Source: Chrysomallon squamiferum
Lineage: Eukaryota > Mollusca > Gastropoda > Neomphalida > Peltospiridae
Reading direction: 5' to 3'
DNA length: 64,000 nucleotides
Assembly (NCBI GenBank): GCA_012295275.1
Contig: CM022672.1
Location: forward strand, 3,515,443-3,579,442
Shown here: positions 1-64,000 of the stretch, piece after piece
Numbering within the stretch: position 1 is the stretch's first letter
Layout of the letters: each line of letters starts with the position of its first letter
Made by a program: the position numbers and the translations under genes
Notes under the pieces: model-generated
Databases searched by the model: none
What the model saw: the letters and a program-made list of their open reading frames with translations, nothing else
Told to the model about the DNA's origin: nothing

Positions 1-2133
1 ATCGTTTATATTTGTATATCAGTGTTAGGGTTTCCAGATAGCAAGCCATCAAAACATTTTAAACTAATAATATTAAAAAATTATTAATTCTGTCATAAAC
101 TTTATAAATGCATTTTATTAAAGCAACCAGTTAAATAAAGTTGTATAAGATTTTACCACATCAGAATTTTGTTTATAACTTGATAAAAACTTCAGAACAT
201 CTAAATTAAATCCAATTTAAACTCATTTATTGTATATCCTGTACTAAGACTAACCTACACTGTGAATTTGATATCTACATAAAAGGACAAGCACCTTGTT
301 GCCTATCCAGTTTGATTTTCTTAACAGCACTTATAATCAGATTAAGACCTATACCTTGGATTGTTACTTCTCCATATCTTCATAAAATATTTTACATTTT
401 TCTTTTTTTTCTTATTAATTTTTTTTTAATAGTGATTTATGAAAAACAAAATAAAACAAAATCAGTCATTTTATATATATATATATTTATATCACAATAA
501 CTTATATTATTTAAAGTATTTAAGTTCATTGTTTACATTACTTCAGTGAAGAAATATAAATCAAGGCAGGCACAGAACTGGTAGAAGTAAAACAAAGTAA
601 TAAATTAAAAGAGCTTACTTAATGTTTCAATAAACATGTATCAAATAAAAAAAATAAAAAATAAAAAAATAGTTATAACTTTATAAAGATATTCATATTT
701 AAAATAAATATACTTATAAAACTGTCATAGAAGTGTAAACTTTTGTAGTTGCAGAATTGTATGTTCTACTTTAAAGCATTAGGATGAAAACTACAAAAAA
801 GAGTTACTAAATCATGGAAAAAATAGCTAATAAGGAATGCACAGACATCTTCCAAACATTTCCTTCCAGAATAATTTTTGTCTTGTCTGTTTCCCACAGT
901 TTCAATACTTGAATTAAACATATTTATAATTTCTAAAGAGTATAATTAAATCATTTTTTAAATTATTTTACTCTTATAATGTCACCAAAAATCAAGTACA
1001 AATACTTAATATTTCAACTCTACAATATTATCAACTTCACATTTTTCTGTATTTTAAATAAATAATTATTTTAATCTATGAAAAAGGGCAGATGAAAGAT
1101 ATTTATTTTTACACATAAATAACATTTGATTAAATTCAAAAAAATAATTAAAATATTTCATAAAATGGACTTTGTTAAAAGTAAGGCATTAAACTTTTGA
1201 AGAGACAAATTATACTTTAAATGTTAAACAGCAATCATCAAAACTACATCATACTGTTATTCCCATCATTAACACATGCCAGTAGTAGAAATATTTCCAT
1301 CAGATAATGTCCACTCAGGATTCTGAATCATTATCCATTGAGAAAAAACAATAATGTCAATAATAAAAACAGAAAAGAATTATCATCAAAAACGTCTGAA
1401 CTAAAAATTAGTCTTCATATTATAACATGGTTTTATAAAAGTACAAAACTAGTGAAAAAACTAATTTTATATGAATATACACAGTTCAGACAAAATTTAT
1501 AAATCATAAGGTATTATTACAAAGTTATCTCTGGATAACACATGATAATAGCTCAAAAAAAAGAAAAAATAAATAAATAAAAAAAAAAATTAAAAAAAAT
1601 TAAAAAGGTGATAATTAAGATATACCTTATTTAAGAATAAATTATGTGTTTACTACAGTTGTACCTTCTGTGGTAGGGATTTCTGTAACACATATAACAA
1701 TGTAACATGATATTTTAATAAAACTTATGTATCACTGATACTGGATTAGCCGCACCACACTGAGGCAGCAATAATTAAGCCAGCTTTTCTTCTGTCTGGA
1801 ATATTACATGGATCAGTACACTGCCATCTCTTGTTGTTCGATCCTTAGATCTGGAGCAACCCTTGGCTAATGTTCACAACAGAAAAAATAACAACCCCAA
1901 AAAACCCTCATTCTTACAGCTGAACTCTGGAATACAGTGCATTATTATCTTTCCTGCTCAATGAAGTAGATAACCACATAACAGTTCTGGTTCACTGCAT
2001 ACATTAAATCTTGATACTTTGTTTTGTTGGATCAGTAACATTAATCATATTTGTTCTTTGAATCACTGAAGTGATTCAGTTGAATTATCAACAGTTTGAT
2101 AGTAATAACTTATATTTTTTACTGGTTCATATA
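1..2133. other. AT-rich region downstream of PACRGL, no gene recognised
   Basis: Very AT-rich sequence with short A- and T-runs. Part of it probably carries the PACRGL 3' UTR, because that gene runs leftward and its stop codon lies at 2134-2136. A modestly GC-richer patch at about 1745-1890 stands out from the surroundings, but I found no open frame, splice pattern or RNA fold in it. The only sizeable open frame here (about 312-500) is a hydrophobic low-complexity string with no family resemblance, so I do not call it. Confidence 0.5.
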
Positions 2134-5154
<3,021 letters not shown>

Positions 5155-5792
5155 TTTTATTATCACCCCAAAAGCGACATGCAAATCAAATAATAAATAT
5201 ACGAAAACTGTCACATAATAAATAAATAATAATGAACTTTAAACTCTTAAATCCAGTTGTTCAAAAAAATTGCAAGACTGATGCTGTTGTCATTTAAAAA
5301 TGAAAGAAATATCGACGCGATATACATATTATATATCGTTGTTTTGAGTTTCTTCTGTAAACCTAACTCGTACAACATAAAATAAAAGCTATATCCTATT
5401 AAAAACACATATGTTGAAGGAAGTAAAGTTAGGACTGACAAAGCCAAAGCATTCTGGGACGAGCGCACCTGCGGTTGCTATGGCTAGACTTATCACATAT
5501 TAATGTCTGCGGAAGAATATTGGCTCAGATATGAATTCATTTCAAATAAAAACAAATACATGGTCATAGTAGTACACTGAAAACAATTTAATAAAAATTT
5601 AAAGTAATTTTCTAAATAAGTTTTCACCTTATTATTTTGTAATTGATTATATATATATTTCTAAGGATTACGGTATCCGTTAACGTTTGTCACCAAATGA
5701 TCCATGACTTTACAGACGCTTGCAAGTATTTGTTATGTTTAATTAAAATCTGCATGTAGTGGTACACTTTTTGGATTCTGTATAACGTTGTC
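5155..5792. promoter_or_regulatory. Shared divergent promoter region of PACRGL and CFAP46
   Basis: 638 bp separate the two start codons, which point away from each other. The interval therefore holds both 5' UTRs and probably both promoters. It is more mixed in base composition than the introns, with several CpGs near 5300-5320 and 5455-5475. No TATA box is convincingly placed. Two X-box-like half-palindromes are present: one in the middle, and one overlapping the CFAP46 start codon. Transcription start sites cannot be fixed from sequence. Confidence 0.6.
5474..5487. promoter_or_regulatory. Candidate RFX X-box
   Basis: The sequence GTTGCTATGGCTAG has the X-box form: a GTTRCY-type half site, an AT spacer, then a GG-starting second half. 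The left half fits the RFX consensus fully, but the right half departs from RRNRAC at two positions. It lies inside the divergent promoter of two ciliary genes. RFX factors are the known general activators of ciliary genes; binding here is inferred. Confidence 0.4.
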
Positions 5793-53903
<48,111 letters not shown>

Positions 53904-56900
53904 TAAACAGCCACTACTGCAGTAAAGCATTGGTTTGTTACAGATTTCGTAGTATTATACTAGCTTTTTTAAATAAACTACCAGTACTGCAGTTAAACAG
54001 TGATGTGTTACGAACCTCCCAGTATTATAATAACTCACCGATACTGTTATCAGTACTGCAGTTAAACAGTGATGTGTTACGAACCTCCCAGTATTATAAT
54101 AACTCACCAATACAGTTATCAGTACTGCAGTTAAACAGTGATGTGTTACGAACCTCCCAGTATTGTAATAACTCACCGATACAGTTATCAGTACTGCAGT
54201 TAAAACAGTGTTATGTCATGGATTTATAATTATTTCTAGATTTTGTCATTTTTAGTTTTCATATATTTTGATTTATGTTATTATTATTATGTAGTGAGTG
54301 GTGTGGAACAGTTTCCAAGATCAGTCAGTTTGTTTTATTTATATTGATTTATATGCTGTTATTATATTTTTAAAGTCTACTCCTTATTGGTAAAATTTGA
54401 ATTTTTTCTATTATTTATCTCTACTTAAATATCTCTAGTTATTTTATTTTTATAGTAATTTTTATATATATATATATACATATATTTTTATTGTTATTTT
54501 TATTTACCAGTATGTATTTATTATTTTTATATTTGTGTTTTGTATTTATTTTATTTAAAACCTTTAAAAATGTATTTATTTACTACTTATTTTAATTTAT
54601 TATTAATAATTTATTGATTATTTTAATTTTAATAATTAATGGCAGTTATAATATATATGTATTAATTTTGTTTTTTCAAATTTAATATAGAAAATTAAAT
54701 ATTTCAGTGACTTTAACACTGTGTGGTGTGGTGTATTTATTTATTTATTTATTTATATTTTTATTTATATTTAAGTATTTATTATTATTTTATTTTTTAT
54801 TTTTTTTTTACATTTTCTTTCACTATTTGTGAAATTATTATACATTAAAAAGTAACAGTTCTGATATGAGATAAATAATAACTCTTTTTCAAAAAAAAAA
54901 ACTTTTCATTCACTAAATCTGTCAGAAATGTTTTCCAGAGATAACATGAAGTTTCAGTAAAGTCAATAAAACATAAAAGAAAAATGAAAATAAAAAATAA
55001 TAAGAAAGATAAAAAGATAACAATAATAGAAAAATAAAAATCATTTTCAGAAGGCAGATTATTCAAACTAACTTATTGATTTATATACAGACTATGGTTA
55101 TATGTTTGTGTTAATAATTTTGATGACTGTCTTTTTTTTTTATGTTTTCCATTGTCCTTATTCTGTGATAATTTACTGATGTATTGTGATAATTATTGCC
55201 CCTTACTATTATTCTTCATAATTTTGCTCTGTAGATTGATTTATTCTTATGTAATGTTAAAAGTGAAATAAAAGTATTTTTAATGCAAGTATAATCTTGT
55301 TTGGATGTTTTATAATAATACTGTGTAGTGACGTGTTTTTCTAAATTATTATTATTATTATTATTATTTTATTTATTGAATTATTCAATGTGAATTGTGC
55401 CAAGAATTCATTAATGACATTATAATTACATTACATTTAAAATCTCTTGTTATGCTACCAGTCAAAATCGATCCATTTCTGAAGTGACTAATTAATTGTT
55501 ATCAATTTCCCTTTGGCAAACAAAGAAACCATATGTTTCACTAGGACAAAATGTATAACACAAAAAGGATTTTTTTTTTTTTTTTTAATAATAACATTTA
55601 TTATATATAAACATATGCATGCATCAAAGAAAGAACTGTTTTAAATAACATAAATTATGTACATTCTATATATATAAATATTTATATGCACCAAAGAAAA
55701 ATAACAATAACAAGAAACACACCATTAAAATTATTCCGTATCTGTTTACAGCACTAAGTTGTATCCCATGTGATATTTTGTTTTTTCATTTACTCCTTCA
55801 CCCATCCATACACCTCCAAAACAGATAAAACATTATTATTTTCTGTTTTTGTGGAACAATCTATTTTAAGATATATTTTATTACTTTTTTTTAAAACAGA
55901 AAACATTTGGAGAAATCAAATGATTACCAACTGCCTATAACATAAATAAAAAAATAAAAAAATTAAAATTATTTCAGTTCTACTATCAGGTAGGGAGTGT
56001 CATCTAATTGCTATAGACTATACTTAATTTATACACATGTAAACAAAATGAATAACATTACAGGACAGTTTTACACAGATATATATATATATACACTGTA
56101 CATGCAGAAGATGTGGTATGTGTATAGAAAATAAATTATTTCCTCTGCTAGTTTCTTTTTAATTGCATCAATAATGTTTTATGTCTGAGATTTTTTAATT
56201 AAAAATAATTTGCCCATTTTAGTTTTAAAAAGCTAGTGTTTGTATTGTTTATATGTTTCTAGAATCCAGATGTGTACTTTGAAATCTCATGTTTTAGCTA
56301 AGAAGGCACGACATTACATCAAACGAATACCAGAAACAATTAACGGTCAAATCCAATCTTTCTTTGGCTAACGCTTTTTAAATAAAGTGTGTGTGTGATT
56401 TTTATATTTTTTAAACTTTTTTTTCAACAATAATTTACGTAGGAAATTAAGTGAAAATAACATTTGTTTTCTATTTTCATTAATATTATTAAGCCCTTGC
56501 AATACAGATTCGTTTATCAGTTTTAATAAATAAATAAATTAAAATATAAATAAAAAAAAAAAAATTACCTTGATATAGCAGACCCGGTAGATTACCAAAA
56601 TTATATACAAGTGAAAAATTACTGATATGATGAGTACATTTACCATTGTTATAACTAGATGACTATTGGGATTGATATGATTATAAATGTAATGCATTAT
56701 GACAGGAATTAATAATATAGGTTATAGATAATTCAATATTCAGTATATGAAACGCCATTGTCTGGAAGCTTTCTTATGTAACAAAATGTCGGCTGATTAT
56801 GAATGATTTGTCTTCTTTTAGGAATAGTCTTATTCAGTCATATAAAAACCTGTAAAGTAACAGCGTTGGTCTTTCAGATTATTCTTCCACTTAAAATATT

Positions 56901-57443
56901 AGCTAATGCAATTTAATAACATCCATTTAATTCAAGCATGCTTTTTCTTTTGAAATATAAACATATATTTTTTTCCTTCGTTCTTTTTCTTTTTTTTTTT
57001 TTTTTTTTTTTTTTGCAGTGGTTGTCTGACATGAAAACATAAATGTCTAAAGGTTGTTGCCATACTCTTCCAAATCCTTGATAAAAATAAATAAAGTTAT
57101 GATAATCTAACCACAGCAACATAACTTCTTCTTTCTTAGTTATATAACATTATCATAGTAAATGCAAAATCGCAAACATAAAATGTAACATGAAAAACAA
57201 AAAAATGAAAAAATATGAAATTTGAGCCATTTCTTCTTAATTTCAGAGAGACTAGTTTTTTGATTTCATTGAGAATTCTACAGACTGTCATATTTTTCTT
57301 TTTCTTCTTCTTCTTATTTTTTCTTATTTTTTTTTTTTTTTTTTTTTCTTTTTGTTCTTTTATGATTTCTTTTGTCTCTCTCTAAATTAGCTCTCCAGCA
57401 TCCCCTGAATGATAGTTTCGTTTGAGATAGGACGTTTCTCACA
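53904..57443. other. CFAP46 3' UTR and convergent intergenic region
   Basis: After the stop-region repeats, the sequence is AT-rich with TTTA/ATTT runs and no recognisable exon. CFAP46 enters from the left and the Ly6 gene from the right, so both 3' UTRs lie here. Candidate CFAP46 poly(A) signals are AATAAA at 53972 and 55267. A T-run (57329-57349) and the A/T-rich stretch at 56991-57014 are the main low-complexity tracts on the right side. Confidence 0.6.
55267..55272 (+). promoter_or_regulatory. Candidate CFAP46 polyadenylation signal
   Basis: AATAAA, followed within 25-50 bp by a T/G-rich stretch (CTTGTTTGGATGTTTTA). It would give a 3' UTR of about 1.4 kb. An earlier AATAAA at 53972 lies inside the stop-region repeats and is an alternative. 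Confidence 0.4.
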
Positions 57444-57811
57444 TCAACTGCAACGAACCCACGCTAAAACTGTAGCCAGTAAAAGCAAACTGCTAGAAGT
57501 CTGATATGATTTAACAGCACCGTTGCAGGCGTCGGTGTCGCAGCTGACTATACATCCCCGCATTTTCTTTCCCATGTATCTGAGAACACGCATCCAGCCA
57601 CAGTGGCTTGTACGGCCTATTTCAGACTCCGGGTTCGTACTGCCATTGTCAACCACACAATTACGAATCAAAATTGAATAACCCGTATCTAAAAAATAAA
57701 AAAAAATAAAAAAAATAAAAATAATAACAATTAAATTTATTACAGTGGTAAGGTAAAGAAAAATAATGTTTAATAACAGAAATGGGCGTAATAGATTTAC
57801 ACACAAACACA

Positions 57812-57900
<89 letters not shown>

Positions 57901-58371
57901 TGGTGGGTGTGGGTGTAAAATAAACATAAAAACGTGGCTTCAACATTGCATCATACATAAAAAACGAAATAATTAAAATAAAAATAGAATCAAACAAGCA
58001 AATAAATTTAAAAGAACCAAACAGAAAAAAGAAAAGAAAAATTAAAAACATTTTTTTTTACAAATTAAAAACGTATGAAAAACATATTTTGATACTATGA
58101 TAATATCTGTAAGACGGAATAACTGATTTGTCCAGGCAAATGATATTATTATTCTCAAATTTTAAATGATCTTAAATAATTCATTACGAACACGTACCTT
58201 CATCCTCCGCCACCATCTTGATACACTGTGTGCCAGGGAAAAGACCCACGCGTCCCTTTCTCGAGCCCCAGCAGTCTGTCACGAAAAACTTGCCAGTGTT
58301 GTTAAATGTGTCCTCACATTCCGGGTTGTTGTGGTTGATCGACGTACATACAAAACAGCCGATCCCCTCAG
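57444..58371 (-). CDS. Ly6/uPAR three-finger protein with GPI-type tail (3' two exons)
   Basis: Two exons are visible on the minus strand: 58371-58198 and 57688-57444 (TGA at 57446-57444), with a GT-AG intron and matching phase 1. The first begins in phase (..EGIGCFVCTSINHNNPEC), as expected just after signal-peptide cleavage. Ten cysteines are spaced as in three-finger domains, ending RGCIVSCDTDACN, the invariant CN. GRVGLFPGTQC resembles arthropod and mollusc Ly6 proteins of the quiver/crooked/crimpled group. The last 20 residues (SSSLLLLATVLAWV) form a hydrophobic GPI-attachment tail. Such proteins act at the cell surface or in septate-junction and channel trafficking; the role here is unknown. 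The 5' exon with start and signal peptide was not found, so the model is partial. The GA microsatellite is in its 57689-58197 intron. Confidence 0.88.
57814..57898. repeat. (GA)n microsatellite in the Ly6 intron
   Basis: About 42 GA units followed by TGTGGTGGGTGTGGGTG. It creates spurious Leu-Ser and Glu-Arg open frames on the two strands. Confidence 0.97.
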
Positions 58372-58541
58372 CTGAAGAGAAATAATATTAAAATAAATAA
58401 TTTTTTGATATTATAACAGTTTATGACTTTTATTTATACTTAGTACTTTTATTTATACTTGAAAGAGAAGGTGATAGAATTAGATGAGAAATAATCAAAA
58501 TTAAATGTGAGCAAATCTGATCTGAATAGCTAAGAGATATA

Positions 58542-58874
58542 CCGGTCCCGGACAAATAATCCGGACTCTTTGGGGCCTGAGGCATTCCGGATTTCTGGAT
58601 TTTCCGATTTGCTGGTACCAAGGCATCTAAATAATTAAAAAATTTAGGCATAAACATTTTAAAATTAAGAACATAAAGAAAATTGACGATACACAACTGC
58701 GGCGACTCAACACGTAAACAATGCGGCGAGTAAATGAATGCCAAGCGGCTTGAAAGAGTAGTTCCAGTCTGGTGAGGACAACACCTGCGCGCGCGAACTA
58801 TGAAAATAGCGTCGGGAAAACAATTCCGGTTTTCTGGTCTTTCCGGATTTCAGGACGCCGGATAATTGGTCCGG
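58542..58874. mobile_element. MITE-like element with CCGG inverted ends
   Basis: The left end CCGGTCCCGGACAAATAATC and the right end (complement) CCGGACCAATTATCCGG form imperfect terminal inverted repeats of about 25 bp. The subterminal CCGGATTTCTGGATTTTCCG and TCTGGTCTTTCCGGATTT also mirror each other. The whole is flanked by TA on both sides (58540-58541, 58875-58876). A 333-bp length, no ORF and a TA target are as in non-autonomous pogo/Tigger-like or other Tc1/mariner-type elements. It is GC-richer than its surroundings, with a CpG-rich middle. Confidence 0.65.
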
Positions 58875-58876
58875 TA

Positions 58877-59335
58877 CCTGTACTTACGAAAAACAACTTC
58901 AACTGATACAAAGAAAAACTGCAAGAACGAAATTCCAGGAAATTAAATTTCGAACTCCATAGAGAGTGACGTTAGAAATTAGAATTTAAAAAGTTTATTA
59001 TTAAAGTCAGAAAAAACACCACAGAGAGAAACACACACTCCTGACGTTCTCTTTCTCAACAAGTCTCAGTTTTTCCATATCTCTCACACACACAGCTGAT
59101 AACGACATTTAAAATATCTACTTCTGGCTACATTTTATCTTTTTGTGTTGTTGTTTGGTGTATGTTTGAAATATAACACGAATACAGTTACTTATTGATT
59201 GGTGTTCCATGAAAAGAAAGAAAGACAAGGTTATTTTTAGATAACGAAACAGTATCATACTGTTGGCATAAAGCCCGCACCGCTTACATCGTAAACTACT
59301 CGTAAGTTTAACTTTATTAGCCACTTCTATTACCA
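58877..59335. other. Intergenic or Ly6 5' intron, nothing recognised
   Basis: Mixed AT-rich sequence with no convincing exon or repeat family. It may be an intron of the Ly6 gene, whose first exon must lie further right. Confidence 0.4.
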
Positions 59336-60514
<1,179 letters not shown>

Positions 60515-61017
60515 TATACTTTTGAAAATCAAAGAAATATGATGTATCTAGCAATATGATTTAAATTTCTTGCAAATTCAGTCCCAGGTGATTGTTTTGC
60601 TAGATAATCTATATCAAGTGATGAGGTAACAAGACTGAAGAAAAATACATATTATCTGTTGATCACTTGGGAGTAGCGACTTATTTTCATCTGGCTTTCT
60701 ACAGACCAAGATATATGCTAGTAAGCCGCACTGAAGCCCGCCTGACATTAATACACATTTTAAAAATATATGTTATTTAATTACTTACCTGTGTTCACAA
60801 TTACGAGTATCTTACTTTAAGCAAACACACAAACAAACAAACAAATAAATAACAACTTTGATCTATCTGACAATGACATAATATTATGGTGATTGTCCAG
60901 AATCATTAACAGCTGCGTTTTGTGTTTATTTTGCCGTTTTTGCTGTCTTGTTCATAAAAAAAAACTAATTCCATATTTGACAGTTATATCCAGCACAATG
61001 ATAAAAGGAAAAGGTTT

Positions 61018-61054
<37 letters not shown>

Positions 61055-62777
61055 AACTTAAAGGGCCCTCTTTGATAAGACCTTTTAAAGAAAATAGGAA
61101 ATAGTTATTTAAAGTGAAATAGTTGTGAAAAATATGTTTTATTTTGTACCCACGTATCACATTTATAATGTACATGATGATTTTGATGGATGGCTTTTAT
61201 TATATTCGCAATAATCAATCGCACATTTTGCAAAGTGTTGAAAAATCATTAAGCCAGCAAAACGTTACGCACTGAAGCGTAGCGTCACACTGGTTCAGTA
61301 CAAAGCGCTCACACTCTGTCGCATATACCAACAGTGTGCACGAGAAACACGGCAAAAAAATTACCCGAAAAGACATTTTAAGACTAGTTGTTGTTTCAAA
61401 AACACAGCAGAGGTAAAGTCCTGTATTGTACAAGAGTTTACGATTGGGTTTTGTAGGTGTAAATTATGCTGTGTGTGTCTGTGAACACCAATTGAGAACT
61501 ATTTTAACAACCGCGTCTAAAATTTAAAAAGTGTATTATTTAGTTTGATAATCTTTCATTTATTTTCTATTCTGATTATTTTTAAAAACATGAGATTAGT
61601 TTTGTCTTCTTGATGATTTATTAACAGTGAAGAAATCGTTCTGCTGCAACAACATGAAAAATCTATAAATAATTACGGTCTACATGGCTCCACTGCCCCC
61701 AAACCCTTATTTTTTTCTTTCTTTTTCTTTTTTTTAATTTTTGCTTTCGGTTTAATACCAATGTAAGTAAGGTATTAAGACTTTATTAATTTCTGCTTGG
61801 ATCATATTGTTCTTTTCCATGCCTTCCTTAATATCCAGCGAGTTTATAATTACCTGTGTACAAATAACTGAATGAATGCTTTAGTTACAAAATAAATAAT
61901 AATAATAAAAAATAATAATAATAAAAAAAAAATAATAATAAAAATTAAAAAATATAGAGAGCCCAGGGGAAAAACGATCTACGTCACATTTTTGTCTGAT
62001 GAAATAATTGAACTGACCTTTTTCTTATGGGTCATAACAGAGCTTGAACAACAATCAAGGAAACGGTGAATATGAATATAATCGAAGATCCCACAAAACT
62101 GCGACTTGTCGTCATCCTCTAAACTCTTCGCATGTATTTTATTTCGTTTTGTCTATTGTTAATCTAAACGATCTCTCTCGGAGCGCTTTACGATTTATTT
62201 CCCTCGCCATCTAATTAAGTTTTAAAGGTATCGCAAAATGTCATCGGTCTTTGTGCCATTTCTGATTCAGAAATTAACGATGATGAAGAAAACTACAAAT
62301 AACACTTCTCTCACAATTATTGTGAATGCCGTTACATCCTTAATGAGGTGGCAGTTTTTGCAAAGATTAACCGCAGTTAAACATGTATTTGACGTTAAAG
62401 GTCCCGAGTGTATGCAATCTGTAATAAAGGTTAACATCGTTTAATTGCAGCTTTCGTGGCAACAAGTTCTGGTGGGATTCGGTTCATCATTGCTTTGCTA
62501 TTCAAAATGGCCTGCGCACGCAGTTAGCGTGGAAAGATCAATCATTAAACTCAGATTCTCTATGGAACTTTCGCTCACTTTCTGTTTATTTTGTATTCTT
62601 TTTACAAGATGACCCTTACATCGACAGTTCTTCGTCGCCCTTGAGACCTGTGATTAATTAATCGATTTAACGAAACAAAGGCGGTTTACTGTTGATTGTG
62701 CTTCATCGAGATAAACGAAGGTACACATCTAGGCGGGAACGTAGATATTACTGGGATTCGTTTGTGTGGACGCAAAA

Positions 62778-62778
<1 letters not shown>

Positions 62779-62847
<69 letters not shown>
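62779..62847. repeat. Compound (AAT)n-(GAT)n microsatellite
   Basis: About 13 AAT units pass directly into about 10 GAT units. Confidence 0.95.
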
Positions 62848-62849
<2 letters not shown>

Positions 62850-63857
62850 TGAAATAAAGTAAATCAGTTAATTAAATTCTCAAAGATTCTTACATTAAAA
62901 TAGTTTTAAAAATACACTGCATGACATCAAAGGTTTCATTTACCAATACAGTTTGAAAAATTAAAAAAAACCTACTTGAAATTATTATTGTTACTTCAAC
63001 CATTAACGTTATTACTGGTGGTGAAGGAAGTGTTTGTTGTAAATTATTGAATGATCTGAGTTTAAGGTTTGATATAATTAAACAAAATAATAATGATTAA
63101 AAATGTTCAATTAGAGAATTAGTACATGTTGTGGAATTAACGAAATATGTGTATATATACATTACCATGACAAGACCGCAAAACTCTTAGATTTAATTCA
63201 AATAAATAAATATTTCTCCTACTAATAGAAACAATAATCATAATATCAAAAATGGAAAATAAACTAATGATATTTTCAAATTCCTCTATTTTCTATTTAT
63301 TATTATTATCAATATTTTTTTCTTTTGTCAACATTATCATCATCATCATCATCATCAATTATTTTTATTTATTTGTTTATTTTACAAATTATGCATTATC
63401 GGAAGCCTTTATCGACGCATACGAAGCATATCTCAAAACGAACGATGAAACTGTGAGATGAAATTGTCGAACACTGACAAGAAGTAATTAAATAACAGCA
63501 ATTTCCTTTTCAGTGTACTTGGAAAAACACCGCTCACACTGACTTTAGATATCTGAAGACACAATGTTTATATATGAAAATATTAACACAGACTGTTTTA
63601 TGGACTTCATTACAAATAATTCTGTTGTAGAGTATTCCTCTCACAAGATAACATTAATGATAATTTAGTTTTGTTTCTTGACAATTATATATGCGCTGAA
63701 GCGAAATAGGGTTAAAATAACACAGTTTATGCAATGATAATCGATATATTCAAGCAGCAGATGGTTAAAACAAATTCTTAATGTTAGTTCTATTTATAGA
63801 ATTGTGACTAATTATATACTGACTAAATCTAGTTGTTTGTTTTTTGTTGTATTTTTT

Positions 63858-63896
<39 letters not shown>

Positions 63897-63897
63897 C
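63858..63897. repeat. Poly-T tract
   Basis: About 40 T, possibly the tail of a minus-strand retroposed element; no body is identified. Confidence 0.85.
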
Positions 63898-64000
63898 AAC
63901 TTTGTAGCTGTATTGATTCATCGACTGTTTATTGGCCAGTGCTGCTAGCCATTAATTAATTTTTCATTTTTTTATATATAGATATTATACATGCATGCGT

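Noticed and set aside
5155-5214. Upstream in-frame ATG for PACRGL at 5214
   Set aside because: Adds a hydrophobic 20-residue leader not seen in the family as I recall it; the Ser-rich start at 5154 fits better.
57661-58051. Leu-Ser and Glu-Arg rich open frames
   Set aside because: Translation of the (GA)n tract in the Ly6 intron; the only coding part is the Ly6 exon at 57444-57688.
61215-61433. Minus-strand 72-codon frame starting with a signal-like segment, as Ly6 first exon
   Set aside because: An inner Met gives a weak signal-like sequence, but the available donors are not in the phase 1 needed by the exon at 58371.
62238-62444. 68-codon plus-strand open frame
   Set aside because: No family resemblance, no supporting splice pattern, and the length is expected by chance.

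Overview
The window is AT-rich, intron-rich animal DNA. It has spliced genes with GT-AG introns, the standard genetic code, long poly-A and poly-T runs, many CA/GA/ATT microsatellites, and remnants of retrotransposons and DNA transposons. No protein-coding exon is recognisable outside three genes. The gene content (two axonemal genes and a GPI-type Ly6 protein) and the repeat style fit a marine invertebrate, possibly a mollusc or another lophotrochozoan. I cannot fix the taxon from sequence alone.

Layout. (1) 2134-5154, minus strand: PACRGL (Parkin co-regulated gene-like), 7 coding exons, about 241 aa. (2) 5155-5792: a 638-bp head-to-head promoter region with RFX/X-box-like sites. (3) 5793-53903, plus strand: CFAP46 (TTC40/FAP46), a central-apparatus protein. 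I assembled 68 coding exons by hand, with consistent phase at every junction, giving about 2,865 aa. The one break is an apparent +1 frameshift in exon 21. (4) 53904-57443: the CFAP46 3' UTR and an AT-rich convergent intergenic region. (5) 57444-58371, minus strand: the last two exons of a three-finger (Ly6/uPAR) protein with ten cysteines and a hydrophobic GPI-type tail; its signal-peptide exon was not found. (6) 58542-58874: a small inverted-repeat DNA element (MITE-like). (7) 59336-60511: a young tandem array of five near-identical units separated by long GA tracts. (8) 60512-64000: no gene recognised.

PACRGL and CFAP46 are both cilium/flagellum genes. Their divergent arrangement over a short shared promoter with X-box-like motifs suggests shared ciliogenic control; this is an inference.

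The most unusual feature is a recurring pattern inside CFAP46. In many introns the tandem repeats are copies of the adjoining exon-intron junction itself, either the acceptor plus the exon start or the exon end plus the donor. One more set copies the stop-codon region. Clear cases lie at exons 8, 25, 30, 31, 34, 40, 42, 43, 63 and the last exon. The result is serial decoy splice sites, and at exon 25 the extra acceptors are in frame. I do not know a described system for this; it could reflect a duplication mechanism biased to splice junctions, or selection on decoys.
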